A stretch of DNA of 43,564 bases. Source: Collinsella aerofaciens. GTDB lineage: Bacteria > Actinomycetota > Coriobacteriia > Coriobacteriales > Coriobacteriaceae. This document shows, piece after piece, positions 7,657 through 16,312 of this stretch. Position 1 is the first letter of the stretch. Each line of letters starts with the position of its first letter. The notes below the pieces were generated by a model. That model ran no database searches, was not told the origin of the DNA, and worked only from the letters and a program-made list of their open reading frames with translations. The translations under genes were made by a program, and so were the position numbers. The DNA is taken from positions 1 to 43,564 of the forward strand of contig NZ_JADMSU010000013.1 in assembly GCF_015561195.1 (NCBI RefSeq), written 5' to 3'.

Positions 7657-9456
7657 CTAACGATTCGCGTCCTGAGCGTGAACTTCACGCTTCTCTTGAT
7701 ACATGCTATGGTCGGCAACGCGGTATATCTCGGCTAGCGTACAGCCGGGTGTCTCTACCGTCGCGATGCCAAATGACGCGCTGACGGCCAGCGCATCATC
7801 ACTCGCCGCAGCAAGACCGCGGCGAAGATCTTGCACTAATTGACGCGCGGACTCACGATCAGTGTAGGGGCATATCAACAAAAACTCATCTCCACCAACG
7901 CGCATGGGCACAAACTTCTCGCCTGCCACCCGCCTCAATACAGACGCCGTACGCCGCAGCAACTCATCGCCCATTTCGTGACCGTAAAGATCGTTGGTGC
8001 GCTTGAGGTGGTTGCAGTCCATCATGATCACACTCACGGGCAGGGATTTGTTCACCGAGTCGTCGCCAAGGGACTCAAGGTAATTTCTATTGCGAAGCCC
8101 CGTCAGTTTGTCCTGAAAAGAAAGCTCTTCGGCGCGCTTTGCCATCGAGATGTTATGCGTCGCCACGACGACCGATTCCAGTCGGCCCCGCTCATCGCGA
8201 CGCTGCGGAACAACCTGCAGCGAATACCAAGCGCCTCGGCAATCTCGCACCTCGGCATCCAAGTGCGGCACGCCCTCCATACGGTCCCGAAGCGTACTTG
8301 TATCTATAAGTTCCATGACCACTTCGCGGCTTTCGGGACTCACAACGTCTCGACAAACCGTGTCCAAAAAGTCATATGCCTCGGTATGCTCAGCAAATAT
8401 TTTCGCCATCGACGGCGACATGTTAATTCCCTCGATCTCGAGCGTATCGAGATGCAACAGGAAGGTCGACTCATACGCAGAACTGATGGCATTGATGATG
8501 CCGAGCTGCTTGTCCTTTTCGGCCAAGTTGCGACGGTCGGCAATAGTGCGCACCAACAGCACTACGACCCAAAACGCCAGGCACGCCAGCACGCCGGCAG
8601 CGACAAATGCAATCCTGCCAGACATGACCTCAGATTTGGGGTAGAGCGCAAACAGGCGGTAGTCCTTATACGCCGCACGCACGGCATACCAGGTAGTTCC
8701 CTGATATTCGACGCGCGTTAGGCCTTCGTCTTTCCAGTCAGTTCCGCTATCGGCAAGAAGTCGGGCAAGGGCTATATCGACGGTCGAATCGTTTGAGGAT
8801 ACGATTTGCGCATCGCGCATCACGAGCACCGTAGGACCCTGATGGAACGTGTTGTTCACGAGCACGTCGGCGATAACGTATGAATAGTCATCGGAGGGCT
8901 CAGCCGCAAGCGATTGATACCCCAACGCCACCCCATCACCGTACGGAATGGCACTCACGGCAAAGTCGACGCCGCGACGCTCTACGACGGTCGAGTAGGA
9001 CACTTTGGAGCCTCGATACATCGATGCGACCGGCGAACAGGCCAGCTCCTCTCGCCACAGCATCAGTGGATCGCGACCGTCAGTATCGTAATGAGCGGCC
9101 ATATGGCCGTCGGCGTCCATGACCAACATTCCCGAAAGACACTCGGTATGGACATATTCCTCGACCAGATCGTCGTTGACTTCAACGCGATCAGGCGGCA
9201 AGAACGCCGCAAACGACTCGAGCGCAGCATCCAAATTGTGCGTCGCCTCGGTTTTTCTTCCCTGTTCATATCGGTCATATTTTTTGCAGGCGTTTTTTAG
9301 AAACACCATGGTTTCCTGGCCAAACCCAAGCGTTTTATCGAGACAGCGATGCGTACCGACTATGTAGAGCAAACTCAATAGGACAACGCTGGCCACAACG
9401 CCGATAGCCGCGGCGACCAAACCCTTTCGACGCAAGCGGCACTTGTCATTTGTCAT
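7657..9456 (-). CDS. Membrane-bound diguanylate cyclase (sensor-PAS-GGDEF)
   Basis: The 599-residue protein should make cyclic di-GMP from two GTP. It has TM1 at about 12-33, an extracytoplasmic sensor of about 240 residues (Cache-like by position), and a second TM near 280-305 (IAFVAAGVLACLAFWVVVLL). A PAS-like linker follows, then a C-terminal GGDEF domain with an intact GGDEF at about 521-525 and the upstream NDLYGHEMGDELL helix. No RxxD inhibitory site is seen five residues before GGDEF, so product feedback may be absent. Its ATG overlaps the stop of the solute-binding protein by 4 bases (ATGA), which indicates a shared operon. No EAL or HD-GYP phosphodiesterase is in this window. Confidence 0.9.
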   Translation of the reverse strand: MTNDKCRLRRKGLVAAAIGVVASVVLLSLLYIVGTHRCLDKTLGFGQETMVFLKNACKKYDRYEQGRKTEATHNLDAALESFAAFLPPDRVEVNDDLVEEYVHTECLSGMLVMDADGHMAAHYDTDGRDPLMLWREELACSPVASMYRGSKVSYSTVVERRGVDFAVSAIPYGDGVALGYQSLAAEPSDDYSYVIADVLVNNTFHQGPTVLVMRDAQIVSSNDSTVDIALARLLADSGTDWKDEGLTRVEYQGTTWYAVRAAYKDYRLFALYPKSEVMSGRIAFVAAGVLACLAFWVVVLLVRTIADRRNLAEKDKQLGIINAISSAYESTFLLHLDTLEIEGINMSPSMAKIFAEHTEAYDFLDTVCRDVVSPESREVVMELIDTSTLRDRMEGVPHLDAEVRDCRGAWYSLQVVPQRRDERGRLESVVVATHNISMAKRAEELSFQDKLTGLRNRNYLESLGDDSVNKSLPVSVIMMDCNHLKRTNDLYGHEMGDELLRRTASVLRRVAGEKFVPMRVGGDEFLLICPYTDRESARQLVQDLRRGLAAASDDALAVSASFGIATVETPGCTLAEIYRVADHSMYQEKREVHAQDANR

Positions 9457-10289
9457 GATTCCGCCCTTTGCCCGTCCGCCGCCGCTCCTGCCTTGTAATT
9501 GCTCACAATACGATCAATCGTGCCGTCCCGATCCATGTCGAACAGCACGGTATTGAGGTTTTTGACGTACTCCCCCTCATAGCTGTTCTCAAACGCAACG
9601 CCCAGGTCAACTGTCATAACGTTGTCGGCAAACACGTGATAAACACCGGGATACTGCGCGACGAGCCGGTCGAGCGATTGAACGTCCGCCATCCAACAGT
9701 CAACATAACCTTTGACCAGGGCAGCTTTGCAGAGTTCGGCAGAGCCATATGATTTGATGTGCACATCCGGCGAGATACCCAGGTCCCCGGCAAGCAATCG
9801 GCGTTCACTCACCGAACCCGCAATCACCGCAATGGTCTTGCTTCCATCGAGAGACGTCAAACCCTTGATACCACTCGTTTTCTTGGCGGCGACCGAGACT
9901 GTCACGGTCAGATACGGCTCAGTCCAGTAATAATCGTCTTCGCGATAACAGGGTGAATAGTCGCACCACAGACAATCGATATCGCCGTTTTTGAGCAGTC
10001 GATCGCGGTCATTCCAAGATATGTCGATGAATTGCGGCTTGATTCCCGCACGTTTGCAGGCCTCGCGGGCAATATCGATATCGATACCGGCGTAATCGCC
10101 CGTGGTATCGACATACACATAGGGGTCGTTATCCGTAACGCCAATCTTGAGCACCGGAAGATCTTTGTCAGCTTCATCCGAGGAGGGAGAGTTGCCTCGA
10201 ACGGTATACGTCAGGGCGCCCGCACAGACGGCAACAAGGAGTATGAGCGTAAACGAGACGATGGTGGCTCGTTTAATACGTCTGGGCAC
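9453..10289 (-). CDS. Membrane-anchored solute-binding protein (SBP_bac_3-like)
   Basis: The 278-residue protein has an N-terminal membrane anchor or signal (about 9-30: VSFTLILLVAVCAGALTYTV). A periplasmic-binding-protein type 2 fold of the amino-acid family follows, with LKIGVTDNDPYVYVD, YAGIDIDIAREACKRAGI and a central WTEPYLTVTVSVAAKK. No lipobox Cys and no ABC permease or ATPase are nearby; instead the next gene is a diguanylate cyclase overlapping by 4 bases. This implies the binding protein presents a small ligand to the cyclase sensor rather than to a transporter. Start is GTG with AGAGG close upstream. The ligand cannot be read from sequence. Confidence 0.88.
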   Translation of the reverse strand: MPRRIKRATIVSFTLILLVAVCAGALTYTVRGNSPSSDEADKDLPVLKIGVTDNDPYVYVDTTGDYAGIDIDIAREACKRAGIKPQFIDISWNDRDRLLKNGDIDCLWCDYSPCYREDDYYWTEPYLTVTVSVAAKKTSGIKGLTSLDGSKTIAVIAGSVSERRLLAGDLGISPDVHIKSYGSAELCKAALVKGYVDCWMADVQSLDRLVAQYPGVYHVFADNVMTVDLGVAFENSYEGEYVKNLNTVLFDMDRDGTIDRIVSNYKAGAAADGQRAES

Positions 10290-10354
10290 GTGCCTCTTTT
10301 CGTTGAAACAGCAGTCGAACTTTCATTCTATTACCGGAGCCTGCGGCAGCAACG

Positions 10355-10388
10355 AAAAAAGCGCCTCGCCCAAGACGGGCAAGGCGCC
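10355..10388 (-). terminator. Terminator of purB
   Basis: On the minus strand the stem GGCGCCTTGCCCG/GGGCGAGGCGC with a TCTT loop is followed by six T residues, 43 bp after the purB stop. Confidence 0.88.
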
Positions 10389-10430
10389 AATGGTTGAAAT
10401 GCATCCGCAAGCGGTCGAATTAGGTTAACC

Positions 10431-11777
10431 CTACTCGAAGCTTAGCTGCTCCAGGCGATCGAAGACTGTGTCGATGCGGGTGAGGAAGTCCCACGGATCA
10501 AAGATCTCGTCGAGCTTCTCCTGGCTGACGGTGCAGCGCGGATCGGCCTCGAGGCGCTCCTTAAAGGTGGGGCCGGAGACACAATCCTGCACCTCGTGCC
10601 AGGTTGCCATGGCGTTCTCCTGCACAATGGCGTACGCGTCCTCGCGGGTGATGCCCGTGTCGACGAGGGCCAGCAGCACCTTGGAGGAGAAGATGAGGCC
10701 GCGGGTCTTATTGAGGTTGGCCATCATGCGGGCAGGGTACAGCTGCAGGCCGTCGATAACGCGGATGAGGCACTGGAACATGTGGTCGAGGGCGATGAAG
10801 CTGTCGGCCTGGGCGACACGCTCGGCAGAGGAGTGCGAAATGTCACGCTCGTGCCATAGGGCGACGTTATCGAAGGCAACCTGGGCGTTGGACTTCACGA
10901 CGCGCGACAGACCGCAGACCTTCTCCATGGTGATCGGGTTGCGCTTGTGCGGCATGGCGGAGCTGCCCTTTTGGCCCTTACGGAACGGCTCCTCGGCCTC
11001 GAGCGTATCGGTCTTCTGCAGGTTGCGAACCTCGGTAGCGATGCGCTCGCAGGTGGCCGCGGTGGTGGCGAGAACGCCGGCGAGATAGGCGTGATGGTCG
11101 CGGCTGATAACTTGCGTGGACAGCGGATCGTGGACCAGACCCAAGTGCTCGCAGACATACTCCTCGACAAACGGCTCGATGGAGCTGTACGTGCCGACAG
11201 CACCCGAGATGGCACCGAAGGCGACGTTCTTGCGGGCATCCTCAAGACGGTCCAGATCGCGCTTGAGCTCCCAGGCCCAAGAGCCAAACTTCATGCCGAA
11301 GGTCATAGGCTCGGCGTGGATGCCATGGGTACGGCCGGCGCAGAGCGTGTTGCGCTCCTCGAAGGCACGACGCTTGCAAATCTCGCCGAGCTTCTTGACG
11401 TCCTCGATGATCAGGTCGCAGGCCTGGGTGAGCTGGTAGCACAGAGCCGTGTCGCCCAGATCGGAGCTGGTCATGCCATAGTGAACCCAGCGGCTGGGCT
11501 TGGGGTCGCCCTCGGGAACATCGGCGTCGATGTATTCCTTCATGTTGGTCAGGAAGGCAATAACGTCGTGGCGCGTGACTTCCTCGATCTCATCGACCTT
11601 CGCCTTCTCAAAGTTGGCGTGGTCGCGGATCCACTGGGCTTCGTCTTTAGAAATGCCGATCTTGCCGAGCTCCGCCTGGGCCTCGCAGGCCAGGACCTCG
11701 ATCTCCTGCCAAATGGTGTACTTGTTCTCGAGGGAGAAGATGTGTCCCATCTCCGGGCGGGTATAGCGATCGATCAT
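10431..11777 (-). CDS. purB: Adenylosuccinate lyase
   Basis: PurB cleaves SAICAR to AICAR and adenylosuccinate to AMP, both with release of fumarate. The 448-residue length fits the family. The fumarase-superfamily signature GSSAMPHKRNPI is intact, as are the catalytic-loop histidine region (GRTHGIHAEPMTFG) and TSSDLGDTAL. An open frame extends 22 codons upstream, but AAAAAGGAG precedes the ATG at 11777 and the protein from MIDRYTRPEM matches family N-termini. It is a single-gene transcript with its own terminator; purC upstream in the window is separate. Confidence 0.96.
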   Translation of the reverse strand: MIDRYTRPEMGHIFSLENKYTIWQEIEVLACEAQAELGKIGISKDEAQWIRDHANFEKAKVDEIEEVTRHDVIAFLTNMKEYIDADVPEGDPKPSRWVHYGMTSSDLGDTALCYQLTQACDLIIEDVKKLGEICKRRAFEERNTLCAGRTHGIHAEPMTFGMKFGSWAWELKRDLDRLEDARKNVAFGAISGAVGTYSSIEPFVEEYVCEHLGLVHDPLSTQVISRDHHAYLAGVLATTAATCERIATEVRNLQKTDTLEAEEPFRKGQKGSSAMPHKRNPITMEKVCGLSRVVKSNAQVAFDNVALWHERDISHSSAERVAQADSFIALDHMFQCLIRVIDGLQLYPARMMANLNKTRGLIFSSKVLLALVDTGITREDAYAIVQENAMATWHEVQDCVSGPTFKERLEADPRCTVSQEKLDEIFDPWDFLTRIDTVFDRLEQLSFE

Positions 11778-11879
11778 AGCGGCTCCTTTTTGGTTATTGG
11801 CACGTTGGTCGTAACCCAACCATTGTACCGTGCGCAGGTGCAAGTATGGGCAGCAGGCATTAACCTAACATTTTGGAAT

Positions 11880-12152
11880 TGGAGTGGGCATGAGGACGTC
11901 TGCGCATTTGCTTCGCAAATCCGCACCGGCTGCGGTCGATCTCCCCGGATTCACGGAGACGATGGGGAAGACTTTGTTGAATTGTCCGTCCCGAGGTCTC
12001 CCGCGCTCGATGGAGCGGGCAACGGGACGTCCGCGTATTTGCTTCGCAAATCCGCACCGGCTTCAGGCGCCTGCCGGCGCCTTCGCCTGCTCGCTACAAA
12101 CGCTTCGCGTTTGTTTTACGCTCGCACCCTGGCGGGTTCGAGTCCCGGCGCT
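11880..12152 (-). repeat. Two tandem tRNA-3'-end repeat units downstream of tRNA-Gly
   Basis: Unit 1 (12011-12152) ends on the minus strand with an exact 18-nt copy (12011-12028) of the tRNA-Gly 3' end including CCA, identical to 12203-12220. Unit 2 (11880-12010) ends in a decayed copy (11880-11896). Both carry the block with hairpin ATTTGC-TTC-GCAAAT (12037-12051 and 11906-11920, 131 bp apart) within about 36 nearly identical bases. Unit 1 also has ACAAACGC-TTC-GCGTTTGT (12096-12114), similar to the hairpin at 466-481 in the tRNA-Lys unit. At its head is a 15-nt inverted copy of the tRNA-Gly T-arm (12132-12146). No credible protein is encoded. Confidence 0.75.
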
Positions 12153-12158
12153 TTATTG

Positions 12159-12192
12159 AAAAAAGCACGGCACCGTGATGGTGCCGTGCTTG
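12159..12192 (-). terminator. Terminator of tRNA-Gly
   Basis: On the minus strand a 12-bp stem AAGCACGGCACC/GGTGCCGTGCTT is followed by a T-run. It lies between the tRNA and the first repeat unit. Confidence 0.88.
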
Positions 12193-12202
12193 TGCCTTTA
12201 AC

Positions 12203-12277
12203 TGGAGCGGGCAACGGGACTCGAACCCGCGAGTGTCAGCTTGGGAAGCTGATGCCTTACCACTTGGCGATGCCCGC
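12203..12277 (-). tRNA. tRNA-Gly (anticodon CCC), CCA encoded
   Basis: The minus strand folds as a cloverleaf. The acceptor GCGGGCA pairs with TGCCCGC, the anticodon stem TCAGC/GCTGA closes loop TTCCCAA (anticodon CCC), and T stem GCGGG/CCCGT closes TTCGAGT. The discriminator is T followed by an encoded CCA. A good promoter lies just upstream at 12291-12320. Confidence 0.95.
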
Positions 12278-12290
12278 TTGTGTGTTGGCT

Positions 12291-12320
12291 AGTATAACGC
12301 GGTTGTCTTGTTCGATACAA
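12291..12320 (-). promoter_or_regulatory. Promoter of tRNA-Gly
   Basis: On the minus strand TTGTAT (12315-12320), an 18-bp spacer and TATACT (12291-12296) form a sigma-70-type promoter. The -10 box ends 13 bases before the tRNA. Confidence 0.7.
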
Positions 12321-12489
12321 GGGTAACGATGCTTGTTTTAGCTGTGGAGAATCGTTTGAAAATCGCATCAATTGTGGAGACGAGGACCTTTGGCCTCCTG
12401 TTCTCCTTATCTTCTACCTGCGCTTTTGCTTGATTGTTGTATTTGAGCTCAATTTGTCAGGAATTGGGCAAGCTTTTGGTCAGGCTCCG

Positions 12490-12566
12490 GTACTTACCCG
12501 CATGAACCTCGGGGGTAGCCTCATCCTACGCGTCGCAACCTCCCCATGCGGCGCACGAGGGATAAG
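12490..12566 (+). promoter_or_regulatory. Structured leader of the adhesin gene (candidate)
   Basis: The 297-bp gap between tRNA-Gly and the adhesin has no gene. Its last part can fold: CCGCATG (12498-12504) pairs with CATGCGG (12545-12551), with an inner G-run/C-run pairing. CCTCG (about 12507-12511) could instead pair with CGAGG just before the ribosome-binding site. No clear -35/-10 is visible to me and no known riboswitch consensus is recognised. Confidence 0.3.
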
Positions 12567-12574
12567 GAGCAGCC

Positions 12575-15500
12575 ATGTCCAACGCACCCACGCACTCTGT
12601 CCACAGCGCAATCGCAACAGGTCCGCTGCTCCTGCTCCTCTTCCTGCTTTTCGGCTGTCTGGCACCAGGAGCCGCATTTGCCGTCGATGGCTACGACCAG
12701 CTCGGCTTCCGCACTATTAGCGATGATTGTGGGCCCTTCTTCATCGGCAAGTATGAAGCTCAAGACGCCTCGATTGCCTACTGCATGAACCAGGAGCGCC
12801 CCGGCCCCACCAAGCCGGGCGGCCCATGGCTCAACTTTGATCAAGGCTGGGTGTGGCTCGACGACGAGTTCGCGGCAATCGTTTGTCACGGATATCCTAC
12901 CGCCACGTCGTTTGGCAGTTACCATCTTTCACCCGATCGCGCCCGCGCCGCCACCCAGCTTGCCGTATGGATGCTCAACGGCACTACCCATGTCGACGGC
13001 ACCTACTCCTACACGACCGCTCAGGGCAAAACCAAGAGCGGGCACTTTACCGCCGACAATGAAGTCGTGGCGGCTGCGCGATGGCTCCACGACAGCGCAA
13101 AATCAGGAAGCATCAAAGCCGCTCCGCACCGCGCGCGGCGCTATCTAGGAACCGTATCGGGCGGCAGCAAACGTCAAGACATGCTCTATGTACTGCCGGC
13201 GGTCTCTGTTTCCTTCCAAAAGCAGTCTGCAAACGCTGCCCTTACCAGCGGAAACAATACTTATCAGTTTGACGGGGCAACATTCGATGTTTTTGAGAGC
13301 GCCAGCGGCGCGCGTGTCGGCACCGTCCAGATGGACAGCAACGGTCGAGCGCAGGCAACACTCCTACCCAACACGGCATACTATCTAGTTGAGACAACAG
13401 CGCCAGCTGGTTATATCCCCCTGCACGATCGCATTGCCTTTACCACGACGGATAACGGCGGATACGTCACCATTGATGAACAACCCGGCACCATTACCTT
13501 GCGCATTGTAAAGCTCGACGCCGCAACGAATGCAGGCCCCCAAGTTGGGGCGTCGCTCGCAGGAGCAGAATTCGTGTGCGTATCGCAATCAACCCCTGGA
13601 TGGACACAAACTCTCAGAACCGATGAAAGCGGTCGAGCTACCCTCACCGATGTCCCCCTGGGAACCTTTACCATCTATGAATCGAAGGCGCCCGAGGGCT
13701 ATTTGCCCTCCGGTGACAGTTGGTCTTACACCGTTGGAGCCGACCAACTCGGCGATTCAGGCGTGGTCGAGATCGAATCTCGCGTTTCCGATATCCCCAT
13801 TGCGTTTGACCTTGAGATTTCCAAATTCAAGGACTACGGCAATAGCGATCAATCCGGCCTGGAGCAGCCGGCAGGAGATGTTGTCTTTGAGGTTGTCAGC
13901 AACAGCTCTCAGCAGGTTGTTGGCACACTGACTACAAACATCTATGGCTTTGCCTCCACCAAAGATCAGCCCGGAGCATGGTTCGGCACAGGCAAGCGAC
14001 CCGCCGGTGTCCACGGAGCCATCCCATACGACCGCGCCGGCTACACGGTTCGTGAGGTTCCGGAAACCGTTCCCGAGGGTTTTAAACGTGCGGGGGAATG
14101 GACCGTCGAGGCCAATCAGATTTCCGACGGCGCCGAGCTTCAATATATCGTGGACAACCACGCTTTGTCGACGCATCTCCAGATTGTAAAACGCGATGCC
14201 CAAACAGGCGCTTCTGTTCCCCTAGCCGGATTCACCTTCCAACTCCTCGACAGCAATCACAAACCTGTCTCACAAACATGCTGGTACCCAGCACATAACG
14301 TAATGGACACCTTTACGACTGACGCGACCGGCACCGTCACACTGCCCGAATCGCTCGTGCCGGGCACCTATTATGTACGCGAAACCTCGGCCAAAGAGCC
14401 CTATCTTGTCGGCGGAGAGATCGAGGTAAACATACCCGCCGATATAAACCTAACGCCCGTTGCAATCGTCTCGTATTATGACCACGCCGCGACCGGAAAC
14501 ATCAGGATCGTTAAAACCGATGCCGTAGACGGCAGCAGCCTCGCGGGCGCCATCTTTGAGATCCGTGCCTCAGGTGATATCGTGCGCCCCGACGGTAGCA
14601 TTGCCGCGCTCGACGGTGAGACTGTCGCTACCGTCACGACGGATGAAACTGGAGAAGCACGCGCGGACGACCTCCCGCTGGGATCTGGCACCGCACGCTA
14701 CGAGGTTGTCGAGACTCAAGCGCCGACCGGCTTCTTACTCGATCGGACATCTCATATTGTCGACCTTACCTATGCCGACCAGAAAACACCCGTTGTAGAA
14801 GCACGGCTTAACGTATCCGACGATTACACCAAGGTTGATATCTCCAAGGTCGATGCAAGCGGAGAGCAGGAAGTGAAAGGCGCACAGCTCACCTTATATG
14901 GTCCCGATAAAACCGAAATAGACTCCTGGACCTCATCCGACAAGCCGCACCGCGTCGAACATCTTGCACCCGGCATCTACTCGTTGCGCGAAATGATGTC
15001 TCCGCGGACCTATGACCTTGCCGAGGAGATAACGTTTGAAATAAAGGATACGGGAGAAGTCCAATCCGTCGCGATGAAGGATGCGCCCATCGAGATCAAA
15101 GGACAGGTCGACAAGCGTCAGGAGCTTGTCCAACCTATCGGGAAGGGTCTGCTGGCCAACGGCGATGGAAAAAACCGCGCCGCGACGCAAACCAATACGG
15201 ACGGACTTTTCTCCTATACCATCGACGCTCGAAACGATTCAGCTACCTGGGTTGATGAATTCACAATTACCGATGATCTTGAGTGTGCCGAGGACGATAC
15301 AGCGAGATTCGTCTCAATCGAAACCCCCGTCGCCATCGGCGACCTCAACGGTCTATGCAACGTGTGGTATCGCACGACGCCGTTGGACTCGACAGACGCC
15401 GATGAGCCGGCAAACGCGACACTTGACGATGGGCACGAAAATCCTTGGCTTGAGTCCGACGAAGTAAAAGAGAGCCTGGGTGAGGATTGCCGCCTCGTCG

Positions 15501-16006
15501 ATTACGACGGCTGGCACCTCTGGAAGGCGGATGTCTCGACCACGGAATCCATCACACTCGAGGCGAAAGAACTCGACCTTGCATCCAATACCGTCGTGAC
15601 GGGCATTCGCATTGAATACGGTGCAGTAGCCGCCGACTTTACGACTCGAAGCGATGTGGATTCTTGGACCCGCGATGATCTCAAAGATGAGCACGACGAC
15701 CTTGACGATGCCAAAGCAATCCTTGGCACAGATGCTCGGGGCGCAGTCGTGCACATGCAGGCAACGTCGGCTTATACACCCCAAACTGCACTCACCAACA
15801 GCGCACGCGTCGATCTTTGCCGCAACGGCGGCGGCGATAAACTTGAGTCACATGACGAGGACCGTGTCATTCAACGCTGTACCCTACCGCAGGACCTACC
15901 GACAACAGGATCAGCTCCCATCGCCGCTTGCATCACCGCGCTCCTGACCTCGGGTGCCGCAGCCCTATGGTTCGCTCGCCTTAGGTCAATCCCAAAGAAG
16001 CGCTAG
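12575..16006 (+). CDS. LPTTG-anchored thioester/isopeptide surface adhesin
   Basis: The 1143-residue protein has a signal peptide (cleavage about AFA36/V37) and then a thioester-domain signature: Cys70 in AYCMNQ and Gln128 in ATQLAVWML, a pair known to form a Cys-Gln bond that attaches covalently to host targets. Six or more SpaA/CnaB-type domains follow from about 195 to 835. Each shows the Glu-bearing strand (YYLVETTAPAGY, FTIYESKAPEGY, YEVVETQAPTGF, YSLREMMSPRTY) and Lys-led openings, implying isopeptide bonds. A longer terminal domain precedes the sortase signal LPTTG (1108-1112), a hydrophobic segment and IPKKR. AAGGAG precedes the ATG. It is monocistronic, with a terminator at 16014-16052, and is encoded head-on to replication. 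No sortase gene is in the window. Confidence 0.93.
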   Translation: MSNAPTHSVHSAIATGPLLLLLFLLFGCLAPGAAFAVDGYDQLGFRTISDDCGPFFIGKYEAQDASIAYCMNQERPGPTKPGGPWLNFDQGWVWLDDEFAAIVCHGYPTATSFGSYHLSPDRARAATQLAVWMLNGTTHVDGTYSYTTAQGKTKSGHFTADNEVVAAARWLHDSAKSGSIKAAPHRARRYLGTVSGGSKRQDMLYVLPAVSVSFQKQSANAALTSGNNTYQFDGATFDVFESASGARVGTVQMDSNGRAQATLLPNTAYYLVETTAPAGYIPLHDRIAFTTTDNGGYVTIDEQPGTITLRIVKLDAATNAGPQVGASLAGAEFVCVSQSTPGWTQTLRTDESGRATLTDVPLGTFTIYESKAPEGYLPSGDSWSYTVGADQLGDSGVVEIESRVSDIPIAFDLEISKFKDYGNSDQSGLEQPAGDVVFEVVSNSSQQVVGTLTTNIYGFASTKDQPGAWFGTGKRPAGVHGAIPYDRAGYTVREVPETVPEGFKRAGEWTVEANQISDGAELQYIVDNHALSTHLQIVKRDAQTGASVPLAGFTFQLLDSNHKPVSQTCWYPAHNVMDTFTTDATGTVTLPESLVPGTYYVRETSAKEPYLVGGEIEVNIPADINLTPVAIVSYYDHAATGNIRIVKTDAVDGSSLAGAIFEIRASGDIVRPDGSIAALDGETVATVTTDETGEARADDLPLGSGTARYEVVETQAPTGFLLDRTSHIVDLTYADQKTPVVEARLNVSDDYTKVDISKVDASGEQEVKGAQLTLYGPDKTEIDSWTSSDKPHRVEHLAPGIYSLREMMSPRTYDLAEEITFEIKDTGEVQSVAMKDAPIEIKGQVDKRQELVQPIGKGLLANGDGKNRAATQTNTDGLFSYTIDARNDSATWVDEFTITDDLECAEDDTARFVSIETPVAIGDLNGLCNVWYRTTPLDSTDADEPANATLDDGHENPWLESDEVKESLGEDCRLVDYDGWHLWKADVSTTESITLEAKELDLASNTVVTGIRIEYGAVAADFTTRSDVDSWTRDDLKDEHDDLDDAKAILGTDARGAVVHMQATSAYTPQTALTNSARVDLCRNGGGDKLESHDEDRVIQRCTLPQDLPTTGSAPIAACITALLTSGAAALWFARLRSIPKKR

Positions 16007-16013
16007 CGCGATG

Positions 16014-16052
16014 AAAAAGCGGGCGAGCCAGTCCCCCGGCTCGCCCGCTTTC
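16014..16052. terminator. Bidirectional terminator between the adhesin and the convergent gene
   Basis: A 12-bp stem AGCGGGCGAGCC/GGCTCGCCCGCT is flanked by A-run and T-run. It can end both the adhesin transcript and the leftward transcript from 16073. Confidence 0.85.
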
Positions 16053-16072
16053 AATCATTTAAATCGCCGTAT

Positions 16073-16291
16073 CTACTCTGCAGACGAAGATCCACCATCA
16101 ACGATTGCTTGCTCGGACTCAGGAATCCCATCGGCACCCGTGCTCTGTTCTTGCTCCACCTCTTCGCTGATTGCGGAGGCGGGGGTCGAGCCCTTCGCGC
16201 CCACGATGTAGGCAGCTCCAAACCCTAACGCAATGGCAATCAAGGTCAAAATCACGTAGACAGGCCAATGGCGCTTAATATACGAAAACAC
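16073..16291 (-). CDS. Small single-TM membrane protein of unknown function
   Basis: This is a 72-residue protein with a basic start (MFSYIKRHW), one membrane segment (about 10-31: PVYVILTLIAIALGFGAAYI) and an acidic Ser/Glu-rich tail of about 40 residues. It starts 21 bp after the M28-like gene stop, so it is probably co-transcribed with it. No family is recognised. The acidic tail resembles the disordered insert of its partner in composition only. Confidence 0.7.
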   Translation of the reverse strand: MFSYIKRHWPVYVILTLIAIALGFGAAYIVGAKGSTPASAISEEVEQEQSTGADGIPESEQAIVDGGSSSAE

Positions 16292-16312
16292 GTTGACTCC
16301 TTAGAGCTCCGT

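Noticed and set aside
11880-12152. CRISPR array from the repeated blocks
   Set aside because: Only two copies with long unequal units ending in tRNA sequence and no cas genes.
10947-12326. Plus-strand frame spanning purB antisense, the repeats and tRNA-Gly
   Set aside because: It crosses a tRNA gene and repeats and has no family features.
12490-12566. c-di-GMP riboswitch ahead of the adhesin, given the nearby diguanylate cyclase
   Set aside because: The conserved GEMM core sequences are not present.
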